From the NCBI RefSeq assembly GCF_021083305.1, contig NZ_JAJFAY010000006.1, positions 124,001-188,000 on the forward strand: DNA of 64,000 bases, in the 5' to 3' direction. Below the pieces are notes generated by a model. The model saw only the letters and a program-made list of their open reading frames with translations, did no database searches and was not told where the DNA came from. The stretch is from Haladaptatus sp. DYF46 (GTDB lineage Archaea; Halobacteriota; Halobacteria; Halobacteriales; Haladaptataceae). Position 1 is the first letter of the stretch; each line of letters starts with the position of its first letter. Shown one piece after another: positions 25,286-34,174 of this stretch. The translations under genes were made by a program, and so were the position numbers.

Positions 25286-25515
25286 ATTCGAAATCACCAA
25301 GACCACAAACAAAAAACTACCTATGTCGAAGTCTAACTCCTCGATGAGAGTGTCTTTACTGTCCCAAGTAGCTATCTGGTTATTTGGTAGGCGAACCGTA
25401 TCCGAAGTCTAAAAACCGAACGACGAACGCTTTCCACCGGTTTCACTCGAACCGTGTTCGCGTGTCACCACCCGCCGCGGTACTGTCACGGTGGTGCCGC
25501 CACGGTTGTCGCGGG

Positions 25516-25743
25516 CTACCCCGTGATGCGCAAGTCATCGCCGACCTCGTAGAGATAGCCACGGAGCAACAACGTTTCGAGAAGATCATCGATGAGAACG
25601 GCCTCGATGTCGTGCGCTCGAAGCACCTGATCCGCTTGTTCGTAGGTGAACGACTCTCCCGATCCGAATCGCGTCCGCAAGTGGGAGAGTGCTTGTTCCG
25701 TCATCGGCGGGAGTGGCGTGTAATCGGAATCCCTGTCGGACAT
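25516..25743 (-). CDS. small winged-helix-like protein
   Basis: This 75-residue protein (MSDRDSDYT start) has an alpha-helical pattern, FTYEQADQVLRAHDIEAVLIDDLLETLLLRGYLYEV as spaced helices, then a beta hairpin and short C-terminus (DDLRITG). This resembles a minimal winged helix. A longer frame back to 25830 would add an atypical N-terminus overlapping the likely promoter. It is transcribed toward the orc1 promoter side. No named family is recognised; a role in replicon regulation is only suggested by position. Confidence 0.5.
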   Translation of the reverse strand: MSDRDSDYTPLPPMTEQALSHLRTRFGSGESFTYEQADQVLRAHDIEAVLIDDLLETLLLRGYLYEVGDDLRITG

Positions 25744-25904
25744 CGTGGACAGCACTAGCTTGGTCGCTCGGTCAGTTAAGGGTTCGTCCGGAAACGACAC
25801 CGTTCGAATACCGAGTACTTCCAGCGACATGGCGCGAAGCCCCGAACCCGAGCGGCAAGTAAATATATGGTAACATGACCCATAGTACGGGCCGAGCGAT
25901 CGAT

Positions 25905-26201
25905 ATGACCGAGAGTCTGAACTGGATGCGTCCCGTAGATATCGAGATACTCACTAGCCTGCAGCGTATACAACCCGAATATATTCCGATCGTTGCAAAT
26001 CGGATGGGGCTCCACCTGTCGTACGCTGAACGCCGATGCGACCTTCTTCGCGAGAACGGGCTTATCGTACCCGTAACCGGTGAAGCAATTTACCAGTTAA
26101 CCAGCGACGGCGAAACGGTTCTCGCGGACGTCCGAGAGGGGTCGCTGACGACCGTTCGCACGGACGACACGGACGAGGACGAGGAGTCCATCTCCATATA
26201 A
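25905..26201 (+). CDS. PhiH1 repressor-like winged-helix transcription regulator
   Basis: This 98-residue protein has the start MTESLNWMRPVDIEIL, a recognition-helix region around NRMGLHLSYAERRCDLL and the wing GLIVPVTGEAIYQLT. This order is typical of halovirus PhiH1 repressor-like regulators of haloarchaea. The acidic tail (DDTDEDEES) is disordered. A TAAATATAT box at 25859-25867 suits the ATG at 25905 with a short leader, rather than the upstream ATG at 25875. Such regulators are common on plasmids and proviruses; the target is unknown. Confidence 0.65.
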   Translation: MTESLNWMRPVDIEILTSLQRIQPEYIPIVANRMGLHLSYAERRCDLLRENGLIVPVTGEAIYQLTSDGETVLADVREGSLTTVRTDDTDEDEESISI

Positions 26202-26872
26202 CGAACGAGGGGAGCACCGAACACGCTCTTGACGCTATTTTTGCCGTGACCCCAGCAGTCTGCACCGGTAGCGGCATGACGTGCTGACGTTTCCGTTCGG
26301 AACCATCGGGAAAAGACAACGAAATTCAACGGAGAGTACGCGTAACAGCGTTCACCTGTCGCTCGTCTACGGCTCGTCATCTGCCGCTTTCCGGCTACAA
26401 TAGCTACTGTGCTTAAAATATCCAAAATAGATGCAATAGGAACAATAGGGATAATAGATATGATAGTCACGACAGATGAATGGATAAAATGGGTACAATA
26501 GCTACAACAGATACAATGTCTACGATAGGTGGCTATGTTAACCACTCTCGGGTCCACCCATCGTCGTCACAGCATCTCGGTTGGTACGAAAAGCAGCTTT
26601 CTGTGGCCCCTATCTGTCCCCTCAAGGGATGGTTCGCTGCAGCGGGTCTCGTTCGTGCGTTCGTTCCGCCCTACTAGCCGAGAGCGAAGATTCCGCGATG
26701 CTGGACGAAACGAGCATGGGAATGAGAACACCGGGCGAAAATCGTCTCACCTAGCTCACCGGAACAGTCGGCTTAATGTGCATGGATAAACCAACTATTT
26801 CACCATGCGAATAAGACTCACGACCGGGCGCGGACGAGGTAGTTCACTTTACCATCCGACGGGAGGAGTTCT
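26202..26872. other. gene-free region with degenerate AT-rich short repeats
   Basis: No coding frame is convincing. Between about 26394 and 26540 a run of ATAG/GATA words with roughly 9-10 bp spacing occurs (for example ACAATAGCTAC at two places, AATAGATGC, ATAGGAACAATAGGG, GATAGGTGGCT), recalling the par array but more degenerate. A GGAGGAG ribosome-binding sequence (26862-26868) precedes the next gene, which is unusual here because most genes look leaderless. Confidence 0.45.
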
Positions 26873-29254
26873 ATGACGATCGAAACGGTCGATTTCACCG
26901 AGGTCAGGCCCGGTGAGATGACCGGAACCGCCGTTCAGCGTCGAGAGGATCGACACCTTCTGACGGGTGACGCCCGGTATACCGACGATATCCAGTATCC
27001 GCGAATGGGGTACCTCGCGCTCCTCGGCAGCCAGTACGCGCACGCTCGAATCGAGTCGATCGACGTGACCGACGCTGAAGCCCACAGCGACGTGATCGCC
27101 GTCTATACCCACGACGACCTTCTCGAATCCGGCCTCGATGGTACGATGCCGGCCGCCGAACTGGACGCCGAAGATCTCCAAGAAGACGACGATAGCGGGG
27201 AGGAAATGTCCGTCGAGCGGCCCCTCCTCGCCGATGACCGCGTGCGGTACCAAGGGCAACCCGTCGCCGCAGTCGTCGCCGAGCAGCGGTACGCCGCCTT
27301 CGATGCACTCGATGCGATCGACGTCGAATACGAACGCCTCGATGCCGCTCCACAACTCGACGACGCCGTCTCATCGGATGCGCCGCCGATTCACGATAGC
27401 GTACCGGGCAACGTCGCCTTCGAGTGGGACACCGGCGACCGCGAGGGGACTGAAGAACTGTTTTCACAGGCTGCACACACTGTCTCGCTCGATCCGTCGA
27501 ACAACCGCGTAATCCCGACGGCGATCGAACCGCGAGCGGCGGTTGCGCAGTATCGACCGTCGGACGACAAACTGACGGTCGAACTCTCGAGCCAAAACCC
27601 GCACGCGGTTCAAGATCGGCTTGCAACGGTTCTCGGGTTGCCTCGACACCGTATCACCGTTCGTGTGCCGGACGTCGGCGGTGGCTTCGGCGCGAAACTC
27701 CAACCGTACGCCGGCCACCTTCTGACGGCGTGGTGTTCGATGCGACTCGAACGTCCGATCAAGTGGCAGGCCCGTCGCACCGACGACTTCCAATCGATGG
27801 TCCACGCTCGTCGGCAGGAGACGCACGTCGAGGCGGCGCTCGACGCGTCGGGGCACATCCTCGCGCTCCGAGGGGAGATCGACGCGGATCTCGGTGGATA
27901 CCCGACGGTCGGTGGAGTGGGCATCCCGAAGGGAACCGCGGGGATGCTCTGTGGTGCCTACGACGTCGACGTCGGGCACGTCTCCGTTCGAGGAGTGATC
28001 ACCAACACGGCTCCGATTTCGGCCTACCGCGGTGCTGGCCGACCGGAGGCCGCCTACATCATCGAACGGCTGGCGAGCACCTGCGCCCGCGAACTCGGGA
28101 TGGACCCGGTCGAGTTTCGCCGACGAAACTTCGTTCCGCCGGAATCGTTCCCGGTCGAGACGGCCCTCAAAATGAACTACGATAGCGGTGACTACGGGAA
28201 GACGCTCGACCGAGCCCTCGAAATCGTCGACTACGACGAATTCCGCGAACGCCAGGAGCGCGCCCGTGACGACGGACGGTATCTGGGCATCGGCTTTTCC
28301 TCGTACGTCGAGATCTGTGGCGGCTCTGCGGGAAGTATCGAGAGCGGACAGATGAGGGTCAACGCCGACGGGCAGGTCGTCGTTCACACCGGCACGCAGG
28401 ATACGGGCCAAGGACACGAAACGACCTATGCTCAAATCGTGAGTGACCAATTGGGTGTCGACTACGACGCTATCGAAATCGTCGAGGGGGACACCGACAA
28501 GGTCACTGAAGGCGGTGGCACCGCTGGCAGCCGAAGTTTGCCGATGGCGGGGAACGCCATTCGGAAGGCATCCCGACGTATCGAAGAGAAGGCGCGGACG
28601 ATCGCCGCCCACCGTCTCGAAGCCGCCGAGGCGGACATCGAATTTTCGGAGGGGGAGTTTCATGTTCAGGGCGCACCGGATTACGGGATTACGTTTCGGG
28701 ACGTCTCCGCCGACGCGTACAACCCGCGAAACCTCCCGGACGACGTTGACCCCGGTCTCGAAGCGTCGGTGTACTTCGAACCGGACGGCTCGACGGCACC
28801 GTTCGGTACCCACGTCGCGGTCGTCGAAGTCGACCCGGAAAGCGGTGAGGTGTCGTTCCAGCGGTACGTCGCCGTCGATGACGTCGGCCCGCAGATCAAC
28901 CCGAAACTCGTCGAAGGACAGATCGTTGGTGGTATCGTCCAGGGAATCGGTCAGGCGCTGTACGAGGACGGCCACTACGACGCGAACGGTAACCTCGCCA
29001 CGTCTTCCTTGCAGGACTACGCGATCCCCAAAGCGATCGACGTCCCCGATATCGAGTCGGATAGCACGGTGACGCCGTCTCCGAACAACGCCCTCGGCGT
29101 AAAAGGGGTGGGCGAGGCGGGGACCATCGGCTCGATGCCGGCGGTCGTCAACGCGGTTATCGACGCTCTCGAACCGCTCGGGGTCGACACCCTCGACATG
29201 CCGTTGACCAACGAGCGGGTCTGGTCGGCGGTCGAGACGGCGGCCGACCGATAA
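26873..29254 (+). CDS. xanthine dehydrogenase/CoxL-family molybdopterin-binding large subunit
   Basis: This 793-residue protein is the size of a molybdenum hydroxylase catalytic subunit. It shows RREDRHLLTGDARYTDD at the N-terminus, GGGFGAK (molybdopterin site), SAYRGAGRPEA at the active-site loop and the catalytic glutamate in GVGEAGTIG near the C-terminus. The loop lacks the cysteine of true CO dehydrogenase (form I), so it is an aldehyde, xanthine or nicotinate-type hydroxylase. The FAD (CoxM) and 2Fe-2S (CoxS) subunits are absent nearby, so partners must lie elsewhere or the locus is reduced. It has a clear Shine-Dalgarno. Confidence 0.85.
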   Translation: MTIETVDFTEVRPGEMTGTAVQRREDRHLLTGDARYTDDIQYPRMGYLALLGSQYAHARIESIDVTDAEAHSDVIAVYTHDDLLESGLDGTMPAAELDAEDLQEDDDSGEEMSVERPLLADDRVRYQGQPVAAVVAEQRYAAFDALDAIDVEYERLDAAPQLDDAVSSDAPPIHDSVPGNVAFEWDTGDREGTEELFSQAAHTVSLDPSNNRVIPTAIEPRAAVAQYRPSDDKLTVELSSQNPHAVQDRLATVLGLPRHRITVRVPDVGGGFGAKLQPYAGHLLTAWCSMRLERPIKWQARRTDDFQSMVHARRQETHVEAALDASGHILALRGEIDADLGGYPTVGGVGIPKGTAGMLCGAYDVDVGHVSVRGVITNTAPISAYRGAGRPEAAYIIERLASTCARELGMDPVEFRRRNFVPPESFPVETALKMNYDSGDYGKTLDRALEIVDYDEFRERQERARDDGRYLGIGFSSYVEICGGSAGSIESGQMRVNADGQVVVHTGTQDTGQGHETTYAQIVSDQLGVDYDAIEIVEGDTDKVTEGGGTAGSRSLPMAGNAIRKASRRIEEKARTIAAHRLEAAEADIEFSEGEFHVQGAPDYGITFRDVSADAYNPRNLPDDVDPGLEASVYFEPDGSTAPFGTHVAVVEVDPESGEVSFQRYVAVDDVGPQINPKLVEGQIVGGIVQGIGQALYEDGHYDANGNLATSSLQDYAIPKAIDVPDIESDSTVTPSPNNALGVKGVGEAGTIGSMPAVVNAVIDALEPLGVDTLDMPLTNERVWSAVETAADR

Positions 29255-29313
29255 ATCGAGGACGGTCGAAGGGGCCGGGTGATTTTACCGTCCGAGGGGC
29301 TAGTGGTCTACGT

Positions 29314-29634
29314 ATGGCATACGAGAAAGTCAACTATCACGATGTCGAGAGTGTCGCCGACGGGTTACACTTTCTTCGAGACCCCCTCGAATGCGAGCGA
29401 TTCGGCATTTCGGTACTCGAATGCGAACCGAGATGGACCGGCAAAGAGCACGCACACGTAGACCGCGAACACGAGGAAGTGTACCTTCTCGTCGATGGCT
29501 CCGCGACGGTGACCGTCAACGACGAGGAAGTGCAGATGGAGAGCGGTGATGCGATTCGACTCCCACCCGAGGCCACCCGTCAGATTCAGAACGGCGATAC
29601 TGAATCGCTGTTCGTCCTCGCCGGCGCGCCGTGA
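29314..29634 (+). CDS. cupin-domain protein
   Basis: This 106-residue single cupin has motif 1 as KEHAHVDREHEEVYLLVDG (metal-binding histidines and glutamate) and motif 2 as GDAIRLPPEATRQI. A GATTTTACC box about 30 nt upstream supports the ATG at 29314 and separate transcription from the hydroxylase gene. The reaction is unknown. It shares the RLPPEATRQIQN-type ending with the catabolic-island cupin (RIPPETRRQIKN), so the two probably belong to the same subfamily. Confidence 0.78.
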   Translation: MAYEKVNYHDVESVADGLHFLRDPLECERFGISVLECEPRWTGKEHAHVDREHEEVYLLVDGSATVTVNDEEVQMESGDAIRLPPEATRQIQNGDTESLFVLAGAP

Positions 29635-29645
29635 GTTCACCCGAT

Positions 29646-30060
29646 TAGGGGGACGGTGAACGCTCGCTCGATTCCCGTTCGACGTTCTGGACCGCCCGGT
29701 CGAGTTGCGAGACCAACTCTTCGACCGATCCCTCGTCGACACGGTAGTTGGGCTGTCCAGACTCACTGCGCCACAAACGCGACCGTCGGGGTGATGAATC
29801 GGTTTCGGACGGAATAGAGACCATCGACCGCTTCTTCATCGTTAACGGCGTATCCCCGTTCCCGCGTTTCTTCGAGTGTGAATCGCTCGTCGGCTGCGGA
29901 GAGCGAGTGTTCGGTTTCACGGGGTTCCCGCCTCTATTATCCTCTCAACGCGGGACGAATGGGTTCGGCGAGGACCTTCCCCGACGTAGTGTCGTGCATG
30001 TAAAACGCCCGTCGGTCGCCGAGAAACGACGATTGTATCGTACAATTCGCTATACAGAGA
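29646..30060 (-). pseudogene. decayed IclR-family regulator (ligand-binding domain remnant)
   Basis: Reading the minus strand, one frame gives FLGDRRAFYMHDTTSGKVLAE (30031-29971 area), then two consecutive stops at about 29938-29933. The same frame continues as FTLEETRERGYAVNDEEAVDG and ends at a stop near 29770, and a shifted frame supplies NYRVDEGSVEELVSQLDRAV to the C-terminus at 29646. The phrase RERGYAVNDEE followed by a hydrophobic strand and the C-terminal helix is characteristic of IclR effector domains. No N-terminal HTH could be recovered upstream. Two stops plus a frameshift make it non-functional. Confidence 0.6.
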
Positions 30061-30472
30061 CACTCCCCGTCGTGACGAGCGATCGGGCTATCCTGTGGGA
30101 ATACACTTCGACCACTGGCGTCGAGTATTCGGACATCGACTTGGGGACGCTTTTTCGGCGCCGAAGCTCGGGTGCGTGTGGTCTTTCACGTCGCTTCCGA
30201 GACGCACGCGTGCCGCAGTGAACAGGGACCAGCGGACCGTTCCCGACCGTCGGTTTCGGTGTGCTTACTCGGTCCAACAGGCGCACACTACCCGGTGCCA
30301 TCACTCGGCTCTTCGCGATTGACCATCCCTACGTCACAACGAACTCTCCCTACGTCGCAACGAACTCTCTCGGTTCTCCGCTCGCTGTGGCTGGTACGAG
30401 AGCGGTTTCGCCGAGAAAAAATCAGTATGGTGAATAGAGCCGATTAAACGGCTCCACTCATTCGATGGTGAT
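30061..30472. other. gene-free region with a 21-bp tandem repeat and a terminator
   Basis: Two adjacent copies of TCCCTACGTCGCAACGAACT(C), one with A for G in the middle, lie at about 30327-30368. No gene is supported. The region lies between the IclR remnant and the 3' end of the first repeat-protein gene and includes that gene's hairpin. Confidence 0.45.
30437..30454 (-). terminator. hairpin terminator of the first repeat-protein gene
   Basis: GAGCCG-ATTAAA-CGGCTC forms a 6-bp stem about 20 bp past the stop on the minus strand, followed further on by a T-run (complement of 30415-30420). Confidence 0.45.
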
Positions 30473-31000
30473 TTAGAGCAGGCCGCCGACCGTGACGTTC
30501 GCACCGATGTCGATGCCGCCGCTCGTGGCGTCGCCGCCCGTCGCGTCGCCGCTCGTGGCGTCACCGCTGGTGGCGCTCGCGTCACCGCTGGTGGCGCTCG
30601 CGTCGCCGGAGAAGCTCACGTCTTGACTGTTCGACTGTGACTGGTCGACGTCGGCGTCAGCGTCGCCGCTGGACGAGCCGTCGTCAGGGTTGTACCAGGA
30701 TCCGGACATCGCTTTCTCGTCACTGCCGCCGGAATCCGACCCCGCTGCTGCCTCACCGGCTTGCGAGTTGTCCGAGGAGATGGAGTTTCCACTCTGAACG
30801 ACGGACGCCGAAGCGTCGCCGCTGGTGGCGCTCGCATCACCGCTCGTCGCTGCGCCGCTCGTTGCACTTCCCCCGGTCGCGTCTCCGGTCGAAAGGGTCG
30901 CGTTTACGTCTGTTTGTGCCGCGCCTGTGCCTGCGAAACCGACTGTGAGGAGCGTCGCACACATCGCGAGTACGAGCATCCTGCTTGCTGCTTTGCGCAT
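30473..31000 (-). CDS. secreted ATSGDA-repeat protein, paralog 1
   Basis: This 175-residue protein has a signal peptide (RKAASRMLVLAMCATLLTVG, cleavage after about GAAQ). The mature part is almost wholly low-complexity: an N-terminal block of TGDATGG/ATSGDA units ending in VVQSGNSIS, an acidic linker with SGSWYNPDD, and a C-terminal block starting SGDADADVDQSQSNSQDVSF and ending in more ATSGDA units and GIDIGANVTVGG. Asn-x-Thr sequons are present. A beta-rich exported surface or matrix protein is likely. The ATG at 31000 matches the paralogs; a GTG at 31012 is in frame. Confidence 0.75.
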   Translation of the reverse strand: MRKAASRMLVLAMCATLLTVGFAGTGAAQTDVNATLSTGDATGGSATSGAATSGDASATSGDASASVVQSGNSISSDNSQAGEAAAGSDSGGSDEKAMSGSWYNPDDGSSSGDADADVDQSQSNSQDVSFSGDASATSGDASATSGDATSGDATGGDATSGGIDIGANVTVGGLL

Positions 31001-31663
31001 GTTGATATTCACCTCGATGAGCGGGTGTCACGATTCGGTGCATCACGGGTGCACCCAGCGACACCATCGCTGCCACGCTACCAGCAAAGTGAGTATAAAC
31101 CCGTGCTATCGTTTTGGGATTTTTATCGACTCTAAATCGAAAACCGCTCAAACCCGGTGTTTAGCCTCGATACCGACGTTTTCTACAGACGTATTAACCG
31201 ACGTTATCCTCGAACAACGAAACGCCATCGAACGGTTCAAAATCGCAACTGGTTCAGAACTGGTTAAAAAGGGATGATGCGGAAGTCGGGACCGGCGCCC
31301 GGCGTATCCGGACGACCGAGGGGGTGAAACTAGGACGCGTTAACGTCGATACGCCCACCGTATCCTCCCGAAACGGTCGGGCTACGACCGCGGACCGCTC
31401 GGACCGTATTGATCGCTCTACGAGGTCTCAACCGGCGATACCGTGGAGTAATCCGTAGACGGAAAAACGGTATTTCCCACAGATATCATCCCCTCGGCAC
31501 GTATCCAAATCGATGGACTCCCCCCGAACGAGGGCGACAATAACCGGATACATGATCGATTAACGATTCAAACGGTGCTATCCGTTTATCCAAGGACGGC
31601 TGGTAGCGGAGCAGGCAATGGCGCTGAGCGGTACGTCAGCGGCCATTCACCGAAACGATTCAC
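31001..31663. other. gene-free divergent promoter region of repeat-protein paralogs 1 and 2
   Basis: No coding frame is supported. A TTTATACTC box (about 31092-31100, minus strand) may serve paralog 1 with a leader of roughly 65 nt. An inverted repeat GGTGCA-TCACGGG-TGCACC lies at about 31037-31055 within that leader. Confidence 0.4.
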
Positions 31664-32215
31664 ATGGTTCGAAAAATAGCACGGAGTGCGCTCGTAGTGA
31701 TGATCTGCGCGACACTCCTCACGGTCGGTTTCGCAGGCACAGGCGCAGCACAGATAGACGTGGACGCGAACGCTTCCACCGGGGATGCGACCGGAGGAAG
31801 CGCAACGAGCGGTGACGCGACGAGCGGTGCGGCAAGCGCCACCAGCGGCAACGCTTCGGCGTCCGTCGAACAGAACGACAACGATATCTCGTTCACGAAC
31901 GAGCAGACCGGAATCGCCGAAGCCTCCACCGGTGCTGACGGCGGCGACGACGGAGCCGCGAAGTCCTCCTGGTGGAACCACGATGGCGACGACGGTTCAT
32001 CCAGCGGCGATGCTGACGCCGACGTCGACCAAACGCAAGAAAACAGCCAGAGCGTGAGCTTCACTGGCAATGCAAGTGCGACGAGCGGTGACGCGAGCGC
32101 CACCAGCGGCGACGCGACGAGCGGTAACGCGACGGGCGGCGACGCGACGAGCGGCGGCATCAGTGTTGACGCGAACGTCACGCTCGGCGGGTTTGTCGAC
32201 GGTACGGTCCCGTAG
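31664..32215 (+). CDS. secreted ATSGDA-repeat protein, paralog 2
   Basis: This 183-residue protein has the same signal peptide core (CATLLTVGFAGTGAAQ). The N-terminal block has TGDATGG and ATSGDATSG units and ends ASVEQNDNDISFTNEQ. The linker GGDDGAAKSSWWNHDGDDG is followed by a C-terminal block SGDADADVDQTQENSQSVSF and ATSGDA units ending GISVDANVTLGG. The protein is strongly acidic and rich in Ser, Thr, Gly and Ala with Asn-x-Ser/Thr sequons. It is very close to paralog 3 over the VEQN to SSWW segment. Its own T-run terminator follows. Family function is unknown; secretion is clear. Confidence 0.78.
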   Translation: MVRKIARSALVVMICATLLTVGFAGTGAAQIDVDANASTGDATGGSATSGDATSGAASATSGNASASVEQNDNDISFTNEQTGIAEASTGADGGDDGAAKSSWWNHDGDDGSSSGDADADVDQTQENSQSVSFTGNASATSGDASATSGDATSGNATGGDATSGGISVDANVTLGGFVDGTVP

Positions 32216-32662
32216 ACGGACATCTTTGCGACCGATGAGTACGCGGATTCTTTTTTGCCGTTCGACGACTTTCCACGAGTAGTTCGGACGACGGGGAGTA
32301 ACTGACGCGTGTAACTGTACGCGTACCTGTTTGTGTGGCTGCACGAAGGACTCCACGATGGCGAGCCGAGGGATGAGCAACCCGTCTCACCCGACTGAGA
32401 CATGTGAGCCGGCGAGTGCCACGCCATTCTACATCCGGCGGGCTTTCGGTATCGTGGACGCCCCGGACCTTCGATTCGACCGCTAGCCACGGATAGACGA
32501 ATTGTCGGGCAATTGGCTACCGAGCGCTGTAAACCCCGGAGCTTCACGAACCGATGGCACGCCGTGTCTCCGACGAACGCGTGCGGGACGCAATTCTGCC
32601 GTCGAACATCCTCCCGACGCGTTCTGGCTGCTATTTCGGATGCCGTTCGGGCCGCGTTCGCA
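32216..32662. other. gene-free region with T-run terminator of paralog 2
   Basis: A T6 run at 32251-32256, 36 bp after the stop, is a typical archaeal terminator. The remaining open frames are Arg/Ser-rich and antisense-like; no gene, RNA or repeat is supported. Confidence 0.45.
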
Positions 32663-33250
32663 TCACGTCGGCTTCGGCACGTCGAGCGTTTCCACCCGCA
32701 CGGACCGCCGGTCATCGAGACGTGAGATACGACTGCCACACGTCGTTTGCGTTCCGTTACCACGCAGATACACGTCGAAGACCGAAGAGCAGCGGACTTT
32801 CCCGTACTTCTCGATGGAACTACCCTCGCCTTTCGACCGAGACCGGGTGGTGTAAAAGAGGGAACTTTGCCGGGGCAGTGTTGGGATGAGCAGCGTTATC
32901 CCTTCCCCGGAGGGGACGAGGTACTTCTTTCTCACGATCGTCGCGCCCGAGACGGGTTTCATCTCGACGATGGGTTCGTCGAGGACGGGTGGATCCTCGG
33001 AAAGCGGGGTCGGGTACCGAACGGTGGTCGTCGGGCCGCGATTCGGCGAAACGACTACCCTCTTCATTCCGCCCCGTACCATCGAAACGGATAGCTCGAC
33101 CATCCCGTTCGTGTCGTTGTCGAAGAGCAGGCGACCCGCCGATTCCCGGTCGTTCTCCGTGTCGTCCACTCGATTGGAACCGACGGGGACCAGTCCCGTC
33201 GCGGCCGCGACGAACGTTCGCCTCGTTACGTTCGGCGTTGGTTCGTTCAT
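32663..33250 (-). CDS. Tat-exported hypothetical protein
   Basis: This 195-residue protein begins MNEPTPNVTRRTFVAAATG, a twin-arginine signal (RRTF plus a short hydrophobic stretch) without a clear lipobox. The mature part contains beta-strand-like segments (MVELSVSMV, KRVVVSPN, TTTVRYPTPL) and C-terminal cysteines. No family is recognised. It lies on the opposite strand between paralogs 2 and 3, and may be a surface component associated with them or merely a neighbour. Codon use and acidity are weaker evidence than for other genes here. Confidence 0.5.
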   Translation of the reverse strand: MNEPTPNVTRRTFVAAATGLVPVGSNRVDDTENDRESAGRLLFDNDTNGMVELSVSMVRGGMKRVVVSPNRGPTTTVRYPTPLSEDPPVLDEPIVEMKPVSGATIVRKKYLVPSGEGITLLIPTLPRQSSLFYTTRSRSKGEGSSIEKYGKVRCSSVFDVYLRGNGTQTTCGSRISRLDDRRSVRVETLDVPKPT

Positions 33251-33634
33251 CGTTTTGTCTCGAACTGTTGGAGAGCGGTGTCGCGTATTCGCTTCGGAGT
33301 GTTATTTCCACGGTGACTCACTAGTACGTACTGCTTTGGTTCAGGCGGTTTGGGAGTGAACGACCGAAGGGCCACGACGGAGCATCGATCGTCCGATCGG
33401 TCGAATGACTTGGGTGACTGTACTGTAAATTAAGCCCGACCACAGTGATCGTTGATGTGGGCTATATTTCGACGGGAGGCTTTAGTGCCGGGCAAAATCG
33501 ATAACTGAACGTAAAACTGTAGTTCCGTTTTATATACTGCTCGCTGGTTATCGTGGCTGCGGCGGTACGTTGCTACACGTACAGGTGGTGTTTCACCTGA
33601 ATCGGGTAGCAGCTCGTTCGCCGTATGACCAATC
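33251..33634. other. gene-free divergent promoter region
   Basis: This 384-bp stretch lies between the Tat-exported gene and paralog 3. A GTTTTATATACTGC box at about 33528-33540 is the best promoter for paralog 3, predicting a leader near 75 nt. Nothing else is recognised. Confidence 0.4.
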
Positions 33635-34174
33635 ATGAAACGAAACGTGATCAGGAGCGCACTCGTACTCGCGATGTGTGCGACGCTTCTCACAGTCGGT
33701 TTCGCAGGTACAGGTGCGGCACAGGTTGATGCTGGCGTAAACGCCTCCGTCGGAAATGCGACCGGAGGAAGCGCAACGAGCGGTGACGCGACGAGCGGTG
33801 CGGCGAACGCAACGAGCGGTGACGCAACGGCGACTGTCGAACAGAACAACAACGATATCTCGTTCACGAACGAGCAGATCGGAATCGCCGAAGCCTCCAC
33901 CGATGCTGACGGCGGCGACGACGGAGCCGCGAAGTCCTCCTGGTGGGGCCACCATGGCGACGACGGTTCGTCCAGCGGCGATGCTGACGCCGACGTCGAC
34001 CAAACGCAAGAAAACACCCAAGACGTGAGCTTCATCGGCAACGCGACGGCCGAAAGCGGCGATGCGACCGCGGCGAGCGGCGACGCGACGAGCGGGAACG
34101 CGACGGGCGGCGATGCCACGAGCGGCGGTATCGACATCGGTGCGAACGTCACGTTCAACGAGCTGTTGGTGTAA
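33635..34174 (+). CDS. secreted ATSGDA-repeat protein, paralog 3
   Basis: This 179-residue protein has signal peptide MKRNVIRSALVLAMCATLL ending in GAAQ. The N-terminal block has GNATGG, ATSGDATSG and ATSGDATATVEQNNNDISF, and the linker GGDDGAAKSSWWGHHGDDG leads to a C-terminal block SGDADADVDQTQENTQDVSF with AESGDATAASGDATSG units ending GIDIGANVTFNELL. Nucleotides 33961-34065 are identical to 35137-35241 of paralog 4, including synonymous positions, although the N-terminal halves differ. This indicates recent gene conversion or segment exchange. Confidence 0.78.
   Translation: MKRNVIRSALVLAMCATLLTVGFAGTGAAQVDAGVNASVGNATGGSATSGDATSGAANATSGDATATVEQNNNDISFTNEQIGIAEASTDADGGDDGAAKSSWWGHHGDDGSSSGDADADVDQTQENTQDVSFIGNATAESGDATAASGDATSGNATGGDATSGGIDIGANVTFNELLV

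Noticed and set aside
26873-29254. True aerobic CO dehydrogenase large subunit
   Set aside because: The active-site loop reads AYRGAGR and lacks the cysteine-containing form I motif.
29748-30221. 157-codon plus-strand frame
   Set aside because: Opposite to the IclR remnant, whose frames give recognisable family phrases; this one gives none.
31660-32763. Minus-strand 367-codon frame across paralog 2
   Set aside because: Produced by the repetitive ATSGDA coding sequence read backwards; its ASPLVALPLVASP pattern is the complement of the repeats.
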